A stretch of DNA of 64,000 nt from Chlamydiota bacterium (GTDB lineage: Bacteria; Chlamydiota; Chlamydiia; Chlamydiales; Parachlamydiaceae). A program made the translations under genes and the position numbers. Of the stretch, positions 9,848-19,833 are shown piece after piece (the stretch's first letter is position 1; each line of letters begins with the position of its first letter). The DNA lies in contig JABDCX010000004.1 in NCBI GenBank assembly GCA_013287915.1, forward strand, positions 1-64,000, read 5' to 3'. The notes beneath the pieces are model-generated. The model made no database searches, was not told where the DNA came from, and saw only the letters and a program-made list of their open reading frames with translations.

Positions 9848-10462
9848 ATGAAAAGAACGTTGATCACGGTTTTACGCGATAAGAATACGACGACCGAACA
9901 ATACCGGCAAGCGGCCGATCAGCTCGGCACAGTCTTGGCTGTGGAATGCGATTCCCTCTTTCCCAAAACGGCCCGGTTCGTCGACACTCCACTCATGCGC
10001 ACACATGGGGTGCAATTTAAACGCGAATCGGTCCTCATCCCTGTCTTGAGGTCGGGGCTCGTGATGCTGCCCCCCTTTATGCGCTTCCACCCATCAGCAA
10101 AAATTGGCTTTATTGGCGCACGGCGCGATGAAAAGACGGCGATTGCCGAACTATACTACAAGAAGCTGCCCGCATTTACCCAGAATAACCCCATCCTCCT
10201 TTTGGACCCCATGATTGCAACGGGGGGAAGCGCTGCATTAGCTGTCAAAGAATTGCTCCATTCGGGCGCATGCCAAAAGCAAATCACTGTCATTGCCTTC
10301 ATTGCTGCCCCTGAAGGACTTTCCCATCTGCAAAATCTCTATCCGGAAATTGGGGTTGTGGTTGCACAAGTCGATGAAGGGCTCAATGCACAAAAATTCA
10401 TCGTCCCCGGCCTTGGGGACTTTGGAGACCGCTATTTCGGCACAGAAAATATGATTAGCTAA
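9848..10462 (+). CDS. upp: Uracil phosphoribosyltransferase
   Basis: LIPVLRSGLVML, LLLDPMIATGGSA PRPP loop, GDFGDRYFGT C-terminus. Confidence 0.95.
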   Translation: MKRTLITVLRDKNTTTEQYRQAADQLGTVLAVECDSLFPKTARFVDTPLMRTHGVQFKRESVLIPVLRSGLVMLPPFMRFHPSAKIGFIGARRDEKTAIAELYYKKLPAFTQNNPILLLDPMIATGGSAALAVKELLHSGACQKQITVIAFIAAPEGLSHLQNLYPEIGVVVAQVDEGLNAQKFIVPGLGDFGDRYFGTENMIS

Positions 10463-11081
10463 GAAGTGAGATGACTTCCCGATCTTCCACTTGGGGAAAC
10501 TCTTTGTAGTAAGCCCCGACGCTTCCAAAAAACTGATCATCTCCGAGAATCAAAACAGCCACAAGGCGATCTGCCATCTTTTTCAAAATCTCTGCTGTCC
10601 GATGGGGAGTGACAGGAACGGCTGCAATGATCTCTTTTGGCTGGCGCTCTTTTAATTCTAAAATCCCCGCTTGCATCGTCAAACCAGTTGCAATCCCGTC
10701 GTCGACAATGATCGCCGTTTTCCCTTTGACGGAAATCTCTTTTCTCCCTTTTAAATAAAGCTGCCGGCGCCTTTGCATTTCCTTCATTTGCAACTCTTTT
10801 TGCTCCGTCAACCACGCTTCGCTTGTGTACATGAGTTCTTGCGGGGATCCGATGAGATGGCCGCTCTCTGAAACCGCGGCAATTGCATATTCGGGATTGT
10901 TGGGATGTCCTATTTTGTGCGCGAGGAGAATGTCAAGGGATGCATGAAGCGTTTTAGCGATCTCTGCAGCCAGAACGACCCCGCCGCGAGGAATCCCGTA
11001 GACGACGATCTCTTTCCCCTGATAATCAGCTAATAAAGCGGCAAGCTGCTGTCCTGCATCGACCCGATTTTTAAAAACCAT
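10455..11081 (-). CDS. Phosphoribosyltransferase family protein
   Basis: AIIVDDGIATGLTMQAG PRPP motif; start at MVFKNRVDAGQQLA (11081) preferred over 11129. Confidence 0.85.
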   Translation of the reverse strand: MVFKNRVDAGQQLAALLADYQGKEIVVYGIPRGGVVLAAEIAKTLHASLDILLAHKIGHPNNPEYAIAAVSESGHLIGSPQELMYTSEAWLTEQKELQMKEMQRRRQLYLKGRKEISVKGKTAIIVDDGIATGLTMQAGILELKERQPKEIIAAVPVTPHRTAEILKKMADRLVAVLILGDDQFFGSVGAYYKEFPQVEDREVISLLS

Positions 11082-11937
11082 GATCACTCTGCTTGATGGC
11101 GATGATGGCATCGGAAACGTCTTGTTCAAAGAGAGGATAGGTGCTCATGTTCAAGCCTTCAATGACCAGGGTAGAGGAGCGGCCGCCGCACAAATTCAAT
11201 GCATCGACGCACCCTAAGTCAAGCATCCATTGAGCCAATTCGCTCATTGTCAAACCTCCGACTGCGCCAAGCAAACTATTTTCGACAACGACAAACACCC
11301 ACTCCCCATTTTCCCGAATCCCAATCGCTGTTCTTGGAAATCGATCGGCGAGAAACGATTGGATCGTGATCTTTTCTGAACTAAAGTCTTCGATGAGATG
11401 CCCACGGCTCACCAAGAGGGGTGTGCCGCCTACGATGTGTTCCACCTCTTTCCACTCTTCAGCAGTTGTCGCAGCGGGGTCGGAGTGGGGAATCACTTCG
11501 ATTTCTACACCTTCTGGGCACTCAGAAAGGGAAAAATTGGTCAACACGCGATCGATCAAAACGCGTTTGCCATCCGAAGACCAACCGATAGCCGCGCGCG
11601 GGCGTGTCGGCGTGCCATACCACTTCCCGTCTATTTTCAAAATGCCCGCAGGGGTCCCGTCAGTTTTCCAAAAGCCACCATTCACGGCTACATCGGCGTA
11701 AAAACGCTTCGCCATCGCTGCAACAGTTTCCCTTGGAACGGGTTTCCCTTCCGCTCTGACTGGTCGTATGTGATGTTCTTTTGGATCGACTGTTACGACG
11801 TGAATCGTGGTAAAATTTCCATCCGCGTAAGCGGTATATTCATACCCTCTCAAATCACAGGCAACACAGAACAATAAGGCAAACAAGGGTACCGCCCGCA
11901 ATAGGAACTTCACAAGTGGACCTCTGAAAGTTTCCAT
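11071..11937 (-). CDS. Phosphodiester glycosidase (NAGPA domain) family protein, exported
   Basis: Signal-like N-terminus with LLFCVACDLRGYEY; ADVAVNGGFW and ALNLCGGRSSTLVIEG motifs. Confidence 0.8.
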   Translation of the reverse strand: METFRGPLVKFLLRAVPLFALLFCVACDLRGYEYTAYADGNFTTIHVVTVDPKEHHIRPVRAEGKPVPRETVAAMAKRFYADVAVNGGFWKTDGTPAGILKIDGKWYGTPTRPRAAIGWSSDGKRVLIDRVLTNFSLSECPEGVEIEVIPHSDPAATTAEEWKEVEHIVGGTPLLVSRGHLIEDFSSEKITIQSFLADRFPRTAIGIRENGEWVFVVVENSLLGAVGGLTMSELAQWMLDLGCVDALNLCGGRSSTLVIEGLNMSTYPLFEQDVSDAIIAIKQSDHGF

Positions 11938-12836
11938 TCAACTCCGTTGATATCTTGCCCCAGTTTAATCTGTAACAGGGTCTTCAATAACCCAAAACCT
12001 CTCTCTTGCCCATCAGTTGGACCTGAACCATCTGATGGAAGTGTAAAATTGCTCGTAAAAAATAGGGGCCCACCCTCTTTAGGGTCTTGCTGAAACCACC
12101 ACTTTTTGGCAAAATCCGCATAACTGTCAGCGTATTGCTGATGGAGTAGAATTGTTTTCATTTTATCATTGTCGCCGATGCTCACCTGCCGGGGTCTCTC
12201 CCCACTGGTCGTCATATGGACAGCGAAAAAGGGCTCATGGATGCCATCGACACGCTCCACCCGGATCGCTACAAAAGGACGCCCTTCGATGAGTCCTTTC
12301 ATGATAGGTGCCGAGAATTGCCCAACAAACAAGTCGCTTTGCGAAAGAATGGGAAGAGAATCAAATTTTTGGGCTTTTGGCAAGAGCTCGTTGAGCGTGG
12401 TTTTAACCTTATCCGGAATCGGAATCTTCGTGTCCTTTTTTGGCGAGATTCGAAAGGACGATGCAGAATGGGAAGGGGACATAGACCCATTTAACACTTT
12501 TCTGCACGTCAGTATCAGAGCAGCAGCGATCAAACCAAATCCCACAACTCCTGCGATGCCCGCCTTATTTAGTTCCGCTGTCGCAAATGCCCATTGTTCC
12601 CTCTCTCGGCACGAAAAAAAGGCCTCTTTATACACCCAACGCAGAGTCGTACAGCGCACAGCAGATATCCCATGCATCAAGGCGCTAGCCGCTAAGGTAA
12701 TTTTTGTTACCAAGCTGATTGATGCTTCAGAAAGAGGTGTTGAAGAGACATCGACTGGTTTAGAGGGAAGCATTCCAAGAGTGATCTGCCCCCAATCTTT
12801 ACCGAATAACCACGTATTTTGAGTGAGACTATGCAT
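11910..12836 (-). CDS. Hypothetical protein with two hydrophobic segments
   Basis: 308-aa ORF with ISLVTKITLAASALMHGISA and AGIAGVVGFGLIAAALILTC; no recognised family. Confidence 0.6.
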   Translation of the reverse strand: MHSLTQNTWLFGKDWGQITLGMLPSKPVDVSSTPLSEASISLVTKITLAASALMHGISAVRCTTLRWVYKEAFFSCREREQWAFATAELNKAGIAGVVGFGLIAAALILTCRKVLNGSMSPSHSASSFRISPKKDTKIPIPDKVKTTLNELLPKAQKFDSLPILSQSDLFVGQFSAPIMKGLIEGRPFVAIRVERVDGIHEPFFAVHMTTSGERPRQVSIGDNDKMKTILLHQQYADSYADFAKKWWFQQDPKEGGPLFFTSNFTLPSDGSGPTDGQERGFGLLKTLLQIKLGQDINGVEWKLSEVHL

Positions 12837-12996
12837 AGTTTTGAAAATTTAAGTATTAAAAAAATTATATTCAGAGTTGATTATAATAAAATCCCCCTTA
12901 TTTGACAATATTGGGTTAAAGAAACACGGCGGGAATGGCTCTTGAAAAGATTTCCACGCTATAGGTAAACTGTGGCCAAAATCGGATAGATGGCGA

Positions 12997-14010
12997 ATGA
13001 AACATAAGCTAAAAAATCTTGTAAAAACTCTCTGGCTACTCCCCTCTTTGTCTCTCCGCTATTTTTTCAAAGGAGTCGTCAAAGGGAAAGGGATCAAACA
13101 TGCGAAATCCACCACACACGCAATCCTTCAGGGGATTTCCCATTCTGTAGATACGCTCAAAACGCTACTAGAAATCGAAAAACGGGGAACTCCTGAAAAC
13201 ACCCTCTCTTCGTTCCACATCTCTCCAACAAATCCACACCAAACCCCCATCTTTAGCCACTCTGGCAATGCTGGAGACATCGTCTTTGCCTGCCTACTCC
13301 TCAAATCCCTCTGGCTCCATTCTGGCAAAAAAGTGCGCCTCCATTTGCAAACCAATGTCCCCGTCGTCTACTCAGTCAAACACCCCCTCAATAACACCCT
13401 CATGAGCGAAAAGGTTGCCCGTCAGCTGGCTCCCGCCCTGCAAATCCAACCGTACATCGCAGAGATCACCATCGGCCCCGAATTTCCAGAAAACGGGATC
13501 AAACTCGATGCCTTTCGCCAATTTCCGATCGATTTGCGCACAGGACTCATCCAAGGGTGGTATCAGCTCTATACGGAACATAGACTCAACATTTTTGACC
13601 CCTGGATCCATGCGACAGAGCTACCAGAATATGCCAACACGATTGTCGTTTCACGCACAGGCCGCCTGCGCAGCGACTACATCGATTACACATTCCTTTC
13701 GAAGTATGCCGACAACCTCCTCTTTGTAGGCCTCCCTGAAGAGATAGCCTCCTTTCAGGTCGAAACTGGAATCACATGCCCCACACTGACTGCAAAGAGC
13801 TTTGATCACTTATTTAACATCATCAACTCATGCCGCCTCTTCATCGGCAATCAAGGCTTCCCCTATTCGATTGCTGAAAGCGTCCAATGTCCGCGGGTCC
13901 TCGAAACCAACTCGATCGCACCCAACAACTACCCGATGTCTGCCAACGGCCGCGTCGCTCTCTTCCAAGAACAATTCGAAAACTGCGTCTATAGCCTGCT
14001 GAAAATCTGA
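12997..14010 (+). CDS. Glycosyltransferase-like protein (GT9/heptosyltransferase-like fold)
   Basis: FSHSGNAGDIVFACLLLKSL N-terminal motif and LFIGNQGFPYSIAESVQCPRVLE C-terminal motif. Confidence 0.55.
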   Translation: MKHKLKNLVKTLWLLPSLSLRYFFKGVVKGKGIKHAKSTTHAILQGISHSVDTLKTLLEIEKRGTPENTLSSFHISPTNPHQTPIFSHSGNAGDIVFACLLLKSLWLHSGKKVRLHLQTNVPVVYSVKHPLNNTLMSEKVARQLAPALQIQPYIAEITIGPEFPENGIKLDAFRQFPIDLRTGLIQGWYQLYTEHRLNIFDPWIHATELPEYANTIVVSRTGRLRSDYIDYTFLSKYADNLLFVGLPEEIASFQVETGITCPTLTAKSFDHLFNIINSCRLFIGNQGFPYSIAESVQCPRVLETNSIAPNNYPMSANGRVALFQEQFENCVYSLLKI

Positions 14011-14157
14011 ATTTTTGTTTTTCATATAACCCATTTATTCCAAACAATTAATACTAAATCTGCATTAAATTATATTTATTTTTTAATAATTAATAATAAT
14101 ATATATTAATATTAATTATTTAATTATAATAAAAATAGGTAGTTATTTAGCTGTTGT

Positions 14158-16311
14158 TTGGAGGTCTATGTGAATAACATCGGTAGACGCCCAGATGGTA
14201 TTAATCAACCTCAAGGTTTGCCGCCAATTGGTTCGGGCTCGCTTAAAACAAAAAACCCACGACAAATTCAAAGTCAGAGACTGGGTTCTCCTACACCCTC
14301 GCCCACACTCCAGGTAGAGCGTTTGGTCGGTCAAATGAAAACAAACCCAAAAACAGAGGAGTTGTCCAACGATGATTTGTTGCAATTCCTTGAGGCCGGC
14401 AAGGAGATCGTCATTACGCCTGATGTGATGAAGCGTCTGTTGCCAAAAGGGCTTCTTGATGTGTTCGAAAAAGAGGGGAAGGGAACCCCTGCTCTTTGGG
14501 AAAGCGATCCCCATTTTGATCCCAGACTATTGGACGCCTTATTAAAAGCGATGGATGAAGGAAGAGTCAAAGAGGTGATGGATAGAAATGGTGTCAGATA
14601 TGAGGAGTTGCCGCATGCAAACGGTTTAGCGAAAAACCTCTATCATGCATGTCTCGATTATGACAAAGCGCAGATTATCGGCCGGGCTTTCGACAAACAC
14701 TTGGGCTTTCTGCTACCCGACCAAAAAGCGGCACTCATGACCAAGCTTGTGAAATATGTCGATTACGTTGGACCCAACACAACTAATATCAGAAAAATAA
14801 TGGAACATTCCGGAGTAACCAAAGACGTTATAGCCCACAGACAAATAAAAGAGCCCTGGGAGGCTTTTCTTGCAGACATTTCAAAAGAAATGGAGATCTT
14901 CATCGAAGCCAGGGTGAGCGAAGGCGATCGAAGTCGAGAAGAGGCGAACATGGCTCCAATTACCCCTGAGACGGTTGTTGTGACGACCACATCATCCGGC
15001 GGGGCCCATATTTCCATTTCTAATGTCCTTACCCAATCCTTAAAGTCTGATCACATCCCCAACACGCTTGTGAATGAAAGCAATTTGGTTCCGGAAGATA
15101 ACCTGAAGCGCTTTTTTGGGATACCACGCAGTGTCGTTTTTAACAAGATATCGCAACAGTGCCAACAAATGACTTATGGAAAACAACTCAAGCTGTTAGA
15201 CGATAAACTTTCCAAATTTTCACCGGACCAAAACATGAATGCCTTTAGACGCGCCATTGGAAATTCGGAATTTATCGTGTCGACTTCTCACCACCCAGAA
15301 AACGTAAGGGCAGTAGCGGAAAAGGGTAAGAGAGTCTGCTTTCAAATCTGCGATTATGGTCAACTGCCCGATAAATTAGAGAAAATTGCCAAAACTGTTG
15401 CACGCTATGATCTCGAAGGCATTACCTTTTTTACACCCTCGGATAATTCCGTTTTGCCAGCCTCTAAAAAGGAACCGAATCTTCCTCTTTTAAGACCGGG
15501 GGCAGCCGGCTTAGAAAAGTCCTTGAAAGAACTGCATGCAACTCAGGGCATTACCCCCGCAAGAAAAGAAGAATTGGAAAAGAGATATAGAGCTTATGCT
15601 GAATTCGCAAAGGTTCACCATTATCCAGTAAATCGCGCTTTTGTCAATCAAGTGAACATCACTGAGTTACAAGACGCAAGACGAAAACAAGGAATCCGTC
15701 CGAATTCCAAAATGTGGCTTATGGCGATGGGAAGCCAGGGTGTTGGTGGGGTTCTTGAAAAAAGGGTGGGTGAGGTCATCGCTGGCGTCATTGAAGATAT
15801 AAGAAAAAAAAGAGTGGAGAACATCGATTTGGTCATTCTTTATGGAACGAACGATAAAATGAAAGAAGATCTATCAACATTTTTCAAAAAAGAATTGGAG
15901 AAACAGTGCCGCGACGCAAAAATGCAGAAAACTGAGGTTCAGTATTATTTAAAATTCCTTCCCCTTGGAAGAATCGATAACGATCAAGTGGCCCTACTGG
16001 GCAAGGCAAGTTCAGCATTTTTTTCAAAGCCCGGAGGAGGGACGTCTGCTGAAGGGTTACTTGGAGGATTCCCCATGATTCTTCACCGAGAACCTAAAAG
16101 CTTTTGGGAATTTGGAAACATCCAAGAGCTTGTAGAAAAAGGAGCGACAGAATTGAATCCAAGCGATAACTTTTATGAAGCGGCTAAAAAAGCCGCTCGT
16201 GTGCGTGCCCCGCACGTCATGGACGACCGAAAGCACTGTGTCGATTATGCTGTCGGAGTGCTATGGAGACTCGAACAAGAGCGAGAAAAAATGAACAAAA
16301 GAAAAAAATAA
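14158..16311 (+). CDS. GT-B glycosyltransferase-like protein (MGDG synthase/UgtP/MurG-related), long N-terminal extension
   Basis: VVVTTTSSGGAHISISNVL nucleotide-fold motif and FFSKPGGGTSAEGLLGGFPMIL donor-binding motif; the ORF start is a TTG, so the exact start is uncertain. Confidence 0.6.
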   Translation: MEVYVNNIGRRPDGINQPQGLPPIGSGSLKTKNPRQIQSQRLGSPTPSPTLQVERLVGQMKTNPKTEELSNDDLLQFLEAGKEIVITPDVMKRLLPKGLLDVFEKEGKGTPALWESDPHFDPRLLDALLKAMDEGRVKEVMDRNGVRYEELPHANGLAKNLYHACLDYDKAQIIGRAFDKHLGFLLPDQKAALMTKLVKYVDYVGPNTTNIRKIMEHSGVTKDVIAHRQIKEPWEAFLADISKEMEIFIEARVSEGDRSREEANMAPITPETVVVTTTSSGGAHISISNVLTQSLKSDHIPNTLVNESNLVPEDNLKRFFGIPRSVVFNKISQQCQQMTYGKQLKLLDDKLSKFSPDQNMNAFRRAIGNSEFIVSTSHHPENVRAVAEKGKRVCFQICDYGQLPDKLEKIAKTVARYDLEGITFFTPSDNSVLPASKKEPNLPLLRPGAAGLEKSLKELHATQGITPARKEELEKRYRAYAEFAKVHHYPVNRAFVNQVNITELQDARRKQGIRPNSKMWLMAMGSQGVGGVLEKRVGEVIAGVIEDIRKKRVENIDLVILYGTNDKMKEDLSTFFKKELEKQCRDAKMQKTEVQYYLKFLPLGRIDNDQVALLGKASSAFFSKPGGGTSAEGLLGGFPMILHREPKSFWEFGNIQELVEKGATELNPSDNFYEAAKKAARVRAPHVMDDRKHCVDYAVGVLWRLEQEREKMNKRKK

Positions 16312-16374
16312 ACATTGAAAACTATCCTATTTTTAATTACAATAGGTAGAAAAGTAAAATAAGAGAATTATAAT

Positions 16375-16809
16375 ATGCGTATTCATTCAACGCCTCCTAA
16401 ATCTAACACCGGTGACCTTCACCAAGGCAAGACGAACGCCGGTGAATCGAAACTCGGGGGTGAAGATGTGGAGCAAATTGATTTATCCGACCGTAGCCAA
16501 ATAACACCAAGCGAGATCAAAAAAACCCTTGCAAATACACCTAATTTGAGGTCTTTGGTATTAAGCGATGAGACTCTGCCTGAACTTAAGTTTCCCGAGA
16601 TTTTTGAAAAATTACCCAACCTGACAACTCTGAAATTGACCGGGACCATGCGCTTGGGATGGTATTTAGTCATCCTGCTGGCGCAAGATTATACTCGCCC
16701 GCAAACCACCCGGACACTCGACCTTTCGTCTTACGATTGGATTGCACCTAACATTCTAACCCGCTTAAAATCATTCGAATTCAACTTAAATATTATCACA
16801 AAAAAATAG
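16375..16809 (+). CDS. Short leucine-rich repeat protein
   Basis: LRSLVLSDETLPELKFPEIFEKLPNLTTLKLTG. Confidence 0.55.
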   Translation: MRIHSTPPKSNTGDLHQGKTNAGESKLGGEDVEQIDLSDRSQITPSEIKKTLANTPNLRSLVLSDETLPELKFPEIFEKLPNLTTLKLTGTMRLGWYLVILLAQDYTRPQTTRTLDLSSYDWIAPNILTRLKSFEFNLNIITKK

Positions 16810-16958
16810 TCCATAACCCAGACCAACCGGCCTCTTTTCACTTCAAGCTTTCCTAGGACGCAAGTTGTCCAAACGAAATTCATCCTAAAAATTTAAATTG
16901 TTTTCAATGCAAGTTTCCTATATACCTTCGCTTCTACTCACATTCACAAGGATCACTT

Positions 16959-19040
16959 ATGAAAATCGAATCTTTGCCAACGCGCCTCACCCCTTGGTTG
17001 GTTGTGGCATGCCTCTGCCTTTTTAGTTTTTGCGTGATGACGACAGCCAATTTACTTTCCGCTGCTGGTTGTGGAACTTGTCCTGCCACAACTTGCCCCT
17101 TCCAGCCAACAAGCCCACCGTTCAAGCCTTGTACGGCTTATACCCCACAAAGCATATACATCGAGCGCTATTCTGTGGTGGGTGAGCATGGGGCTATGAC
17201 GTTTATTGGCAACACATTGGGCCTGAGTAAAGCACTTTGCTTGAATGAGCCCGGCACAGGCACTGTTGGTGGACCAAATGATTTTACTGATGCCATCGGA
17301 GCATTTACGACAATAGATAATTCTCTACAAGTCGGTACTTATCCAACTTTGACAGCCATACAAACAGGCGGCCCGGCTGGCACGACCTTAGACTATACAA
17401 AGAATAGTTCCTCAGCTGTCTTAAATCTCCCGTTAGGCGTCACGATCCTGTATGCCGAACTCGTTTGGAGCGGCAGCTTTGGGTACTATTGTGAAAACCC
17501 AACCACGGGAAATCCTAGGGGTGTTGACCCAAATTGCGTTCTCAGCTTTGCCAACGGACCAATTAAGTTTACAACCCCCGATAGTGTCTTGCATCTGGTC
17601 ACGGCAGATCCTGCAACTGCAAGAGAGTCATTAAATCCAGCTTTTGAACCCAGCAATTTTTTATGCGGTGGATATTACGTGCGTAGCGCAAACGTGACGA
17701 ACCTGTTTACCGCTCTCTCCTTAGCAAATCCAAATGGGACTTATACGGTTGGTGGAGTACCTGCGACTATCTCTGGTCTTGATAATACACAAAATGCCGC
17801 AGGCTGGACTTTGTGCATTGTTTACAGAGACCCCGCAAGTACGATGATTAACAACATGACTCTTTTCGTAGCGGCACAAGAAGCATTGACAACCACAGGG
17901 ATGCCTGCAACAGTGTCCGGATTTTGCGCAGCGCCAGTCTCTGAAAACAAAACCAATGTTAGGATTCTCATCAGTGCTATCGAAGGGGACGCTAACAAAA
18001 TGGGCGACCAAATGCTACTTAAAAATACTTTAGGCCCCTTTACGCCGCTGTTTGGCCCTAATAATCCGGTAAGTAACTTCTTCTGTTCTCAAATCAATGA
18101 CGACAATGGCAATTTAATCAACACGACGGGAACTTATTGCGCATCTAATTCAGACCCGGTCGCAGGAAATCTTGTCTCTGGCGGAAGACAGGGTTATGAC
18201 ATCACAAATGTCGATGGTTCAGCCATCATTACACCTGGTGAAACCACAGCCTTTGCTCAAGCAACCACAACTGGTGACGAGTACATGGTGAATGCCTTGG
18301 GGATTCAAATTAGCGTTGCTGTCCCCATTATCGTTCCCATTAAAACAGTCGATGGCCAAAATAATATCATGGCAAACGTGGGGGACACCGTCACCTTTGA
18401 CATTGTCATCAACAATACAGGCATGGGGGACGCAACTGTTGCGAAATTTTTTGATGTCCTGGAATCGGGTCTGATGTTTGTGGATGGTACATTTAAGGTG
18501 AATGGCGTCCCTGATCTCTCCATCCACACAAACGCTCAGTTAGCCGCTGGTATCCTCCTTGGAACAGGAACAATTGATGAAGGGACAATGGTCACAGTCG
18601 AATTTCAAACTTTGATCACCAGCAGGCCTCTATCGGGCAATATTTTTCATAACTTTTCAACGATTACTTTTGATTTTAATCCATGCGACGAGCAGCTGGT
18701 CTCGGGCTCAAATAATTCAAATGTCGTGACTATCACGCTTCCTGTAGCGCCTCCGACGCCGCCGCCAACCAATTTTGACGGCACCGTTACAACGTGCGGC
18801 TTATTGAATAAAAACGTTTATTCGTTGACGGCGACTTGGACTCCAGTGCCTTTGTCAAGCGTTGTGGAGTATAGAATTTATGAAAATGGAGTACTTGTGG
18901 CAACAATTCCAGCCTCCGGCCCTTTCATTTTTAAAACGTGTCTGGAATCTAAAGAGGATGCAAGCACATTTACCATTGTAGCTGTCTATCCAAACAACGT
19001 GGAAAGCGCTCCTCTGCCCATTACCATTGTCTCTGGATGA
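16959..19040 (+). CDS. Secreted protein with DUF11 (OmcB-like) repeat and C-terminal Fn3-like domain
   Basis: Signal-like N-terminus; KTVDGQNNIMANVGDTVTFDIVINNTGMGDATVAKFFDVL...; C-terminal Fn3-like SLTATWTPVPLSSVVEYRIYENG. Confidence 0.75.
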   Translation: MKIESLPTRLTPWLVVACLCLFSFCVMTTANLLSAAGCGTCPATTCPFQPTSPPFKPCTAYTPQSIYIERYSVVGEHGAMTFIGNTLGLSKALCLNEPGTGTVGGPNDFTDAIGAFTTIDNSLQVGTYPTLTAIQTGGPAGTTLDYTKNSSSAVLNLPLGVTILYAELVWSGSFGYYCENPTTGNPRGVDPNCVLSFANGPIKFTTPDSVLHLVTADPATARESLNPAFEPSNFLCGGYYVRSANVTNLFTALSLANPNGTYTVGGVPATISGLDNTQNAAGWTLCIVYRDPASTMINNMTLFVAAQEALTTTGMPATVSGFCAAPVSENKTNVRILISAIEGDANKMGDQMLLKNTLGPFTPLFGPNNPVSNFFCSQINDDNGNLINTTGTYCASNSDPVAGNLVSGGRQGYDITNVDGSAIITPGETTAFAQATTTGDEYMVNALGIQISVAVPIIVPIKTVDGQNNIMANVGDTVTFDIVINNTGMGDATVAKFFDVLESGLMFVDGTFKVNGVPDLSIHTNAQLAAGILLGTGTIDEGTMVTVEFQTLITSRPLSGNIFHNFSTITFDFNPCDEQLVSGSNNSNVVTITLPVAPPTPPPTNFDGTVTTCGLLNKNVYSLTATWTPVPLSSVVEYRIYENGVLVATIPASGPFIFKTCLESKEDASTFTIVAVYPNNVESAPLPITIVSG

Positions 19041-19043
19041 CAA

Positions 19044-19826
19044 TTAAGAACGGAGGCCGAACTGGTTGCCCGATTCATAGCGCCTAAGGCCGGCGTAAAA
19101 GACGGCAGAAGCAATTGCAAAGAAGGCAAGGCTGCTCCCGATGAGAATAAGCAGCTTTATCCACGAAAACGTGCGAATGAGGTCGACCGGAAGAAACCCA
19201 ATCACTCCAGCCGGAATCAGGGTGAACATCACGATTTGTAGAAAGCCAGAATAGATGTGCGTGGGATAGAGGGCAAATAAGTACACGGCATCGCAGTACT
19301 TTTTGACAACGCCTTCGACTGGCCCGACCCAAAACGGCATGCAATTGGCGACGATGTTAACCGCTGTAAAAATCAAGCCCCCGCACACAACACCGACAAT
19401 TGCCAATAAGATGGAAGAAAGTTCGGCTATTCCTCCGATTGGAAGCATGATTGCAGCGGTCATGAGATGCCCCCACCCTTTTGCAAATGATTTTGAGCCT
19501 GCGATATGAAGCAAGAGATTCTTCGGTTGCGTCATGAACGGATCGAGATCTCCCCCTACAATCATGTGTGAAAGAGTTCTAGTGCCTCCAAAGCACACCT
19601 GCATCAGACCATAGCCCCCAGAACCGATTGCAACCAAAAGAGCCATATCGGTAAAATTCCATCCGGCGACGTCCTGAAACTCCAGGAAGAAAATCCACCA
19701 AATCGCTACGAAAATCAGGTTATTGGCAATCATGAGTCCTGTTTCGATCAGGAAAGCAACCCGATTGCTTACGGAAGCTTTGATACTGGTTTTCAACAAG
19801 GAGAGATAAAAAAACAGGGTGTTCAT
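19044..19826 (-). CDS. ABC-2 type transporter permease (DUF990 family)
   Basis: Multi-TM protein in a three-gene ABC operon; FFYLSLLKTSIKASVSNRVAFLIE N-terminus; start chosen at MNTLFF. Confidence 0.8.
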   Translation of the reverse strand: MNTLFFYLSLLKTSIKASVSNRVAFLIETGLMIANNLIFVAIWWIFFLEFQDVAGWNFTDMALLVAIGSGGYGLMQVCFGGTRTLSHMIVGGDLDPFMTQPKNLLLHIAGSKSFAKGWGHLMTAAIMLPIGGIAELSSILLAIVGVVCGGLIFTAVNIVANCMPFWVGPVEGVVKKYCDAVYLFALYPTHIYSGFLQIVMFTLIPAGVIGFLPVDLIRTFSWIKLLILIGSSLAFFAIASAVFYAGLRRYESGNQFGLRS

Positions 19827-19833
19827 GCGCTTT

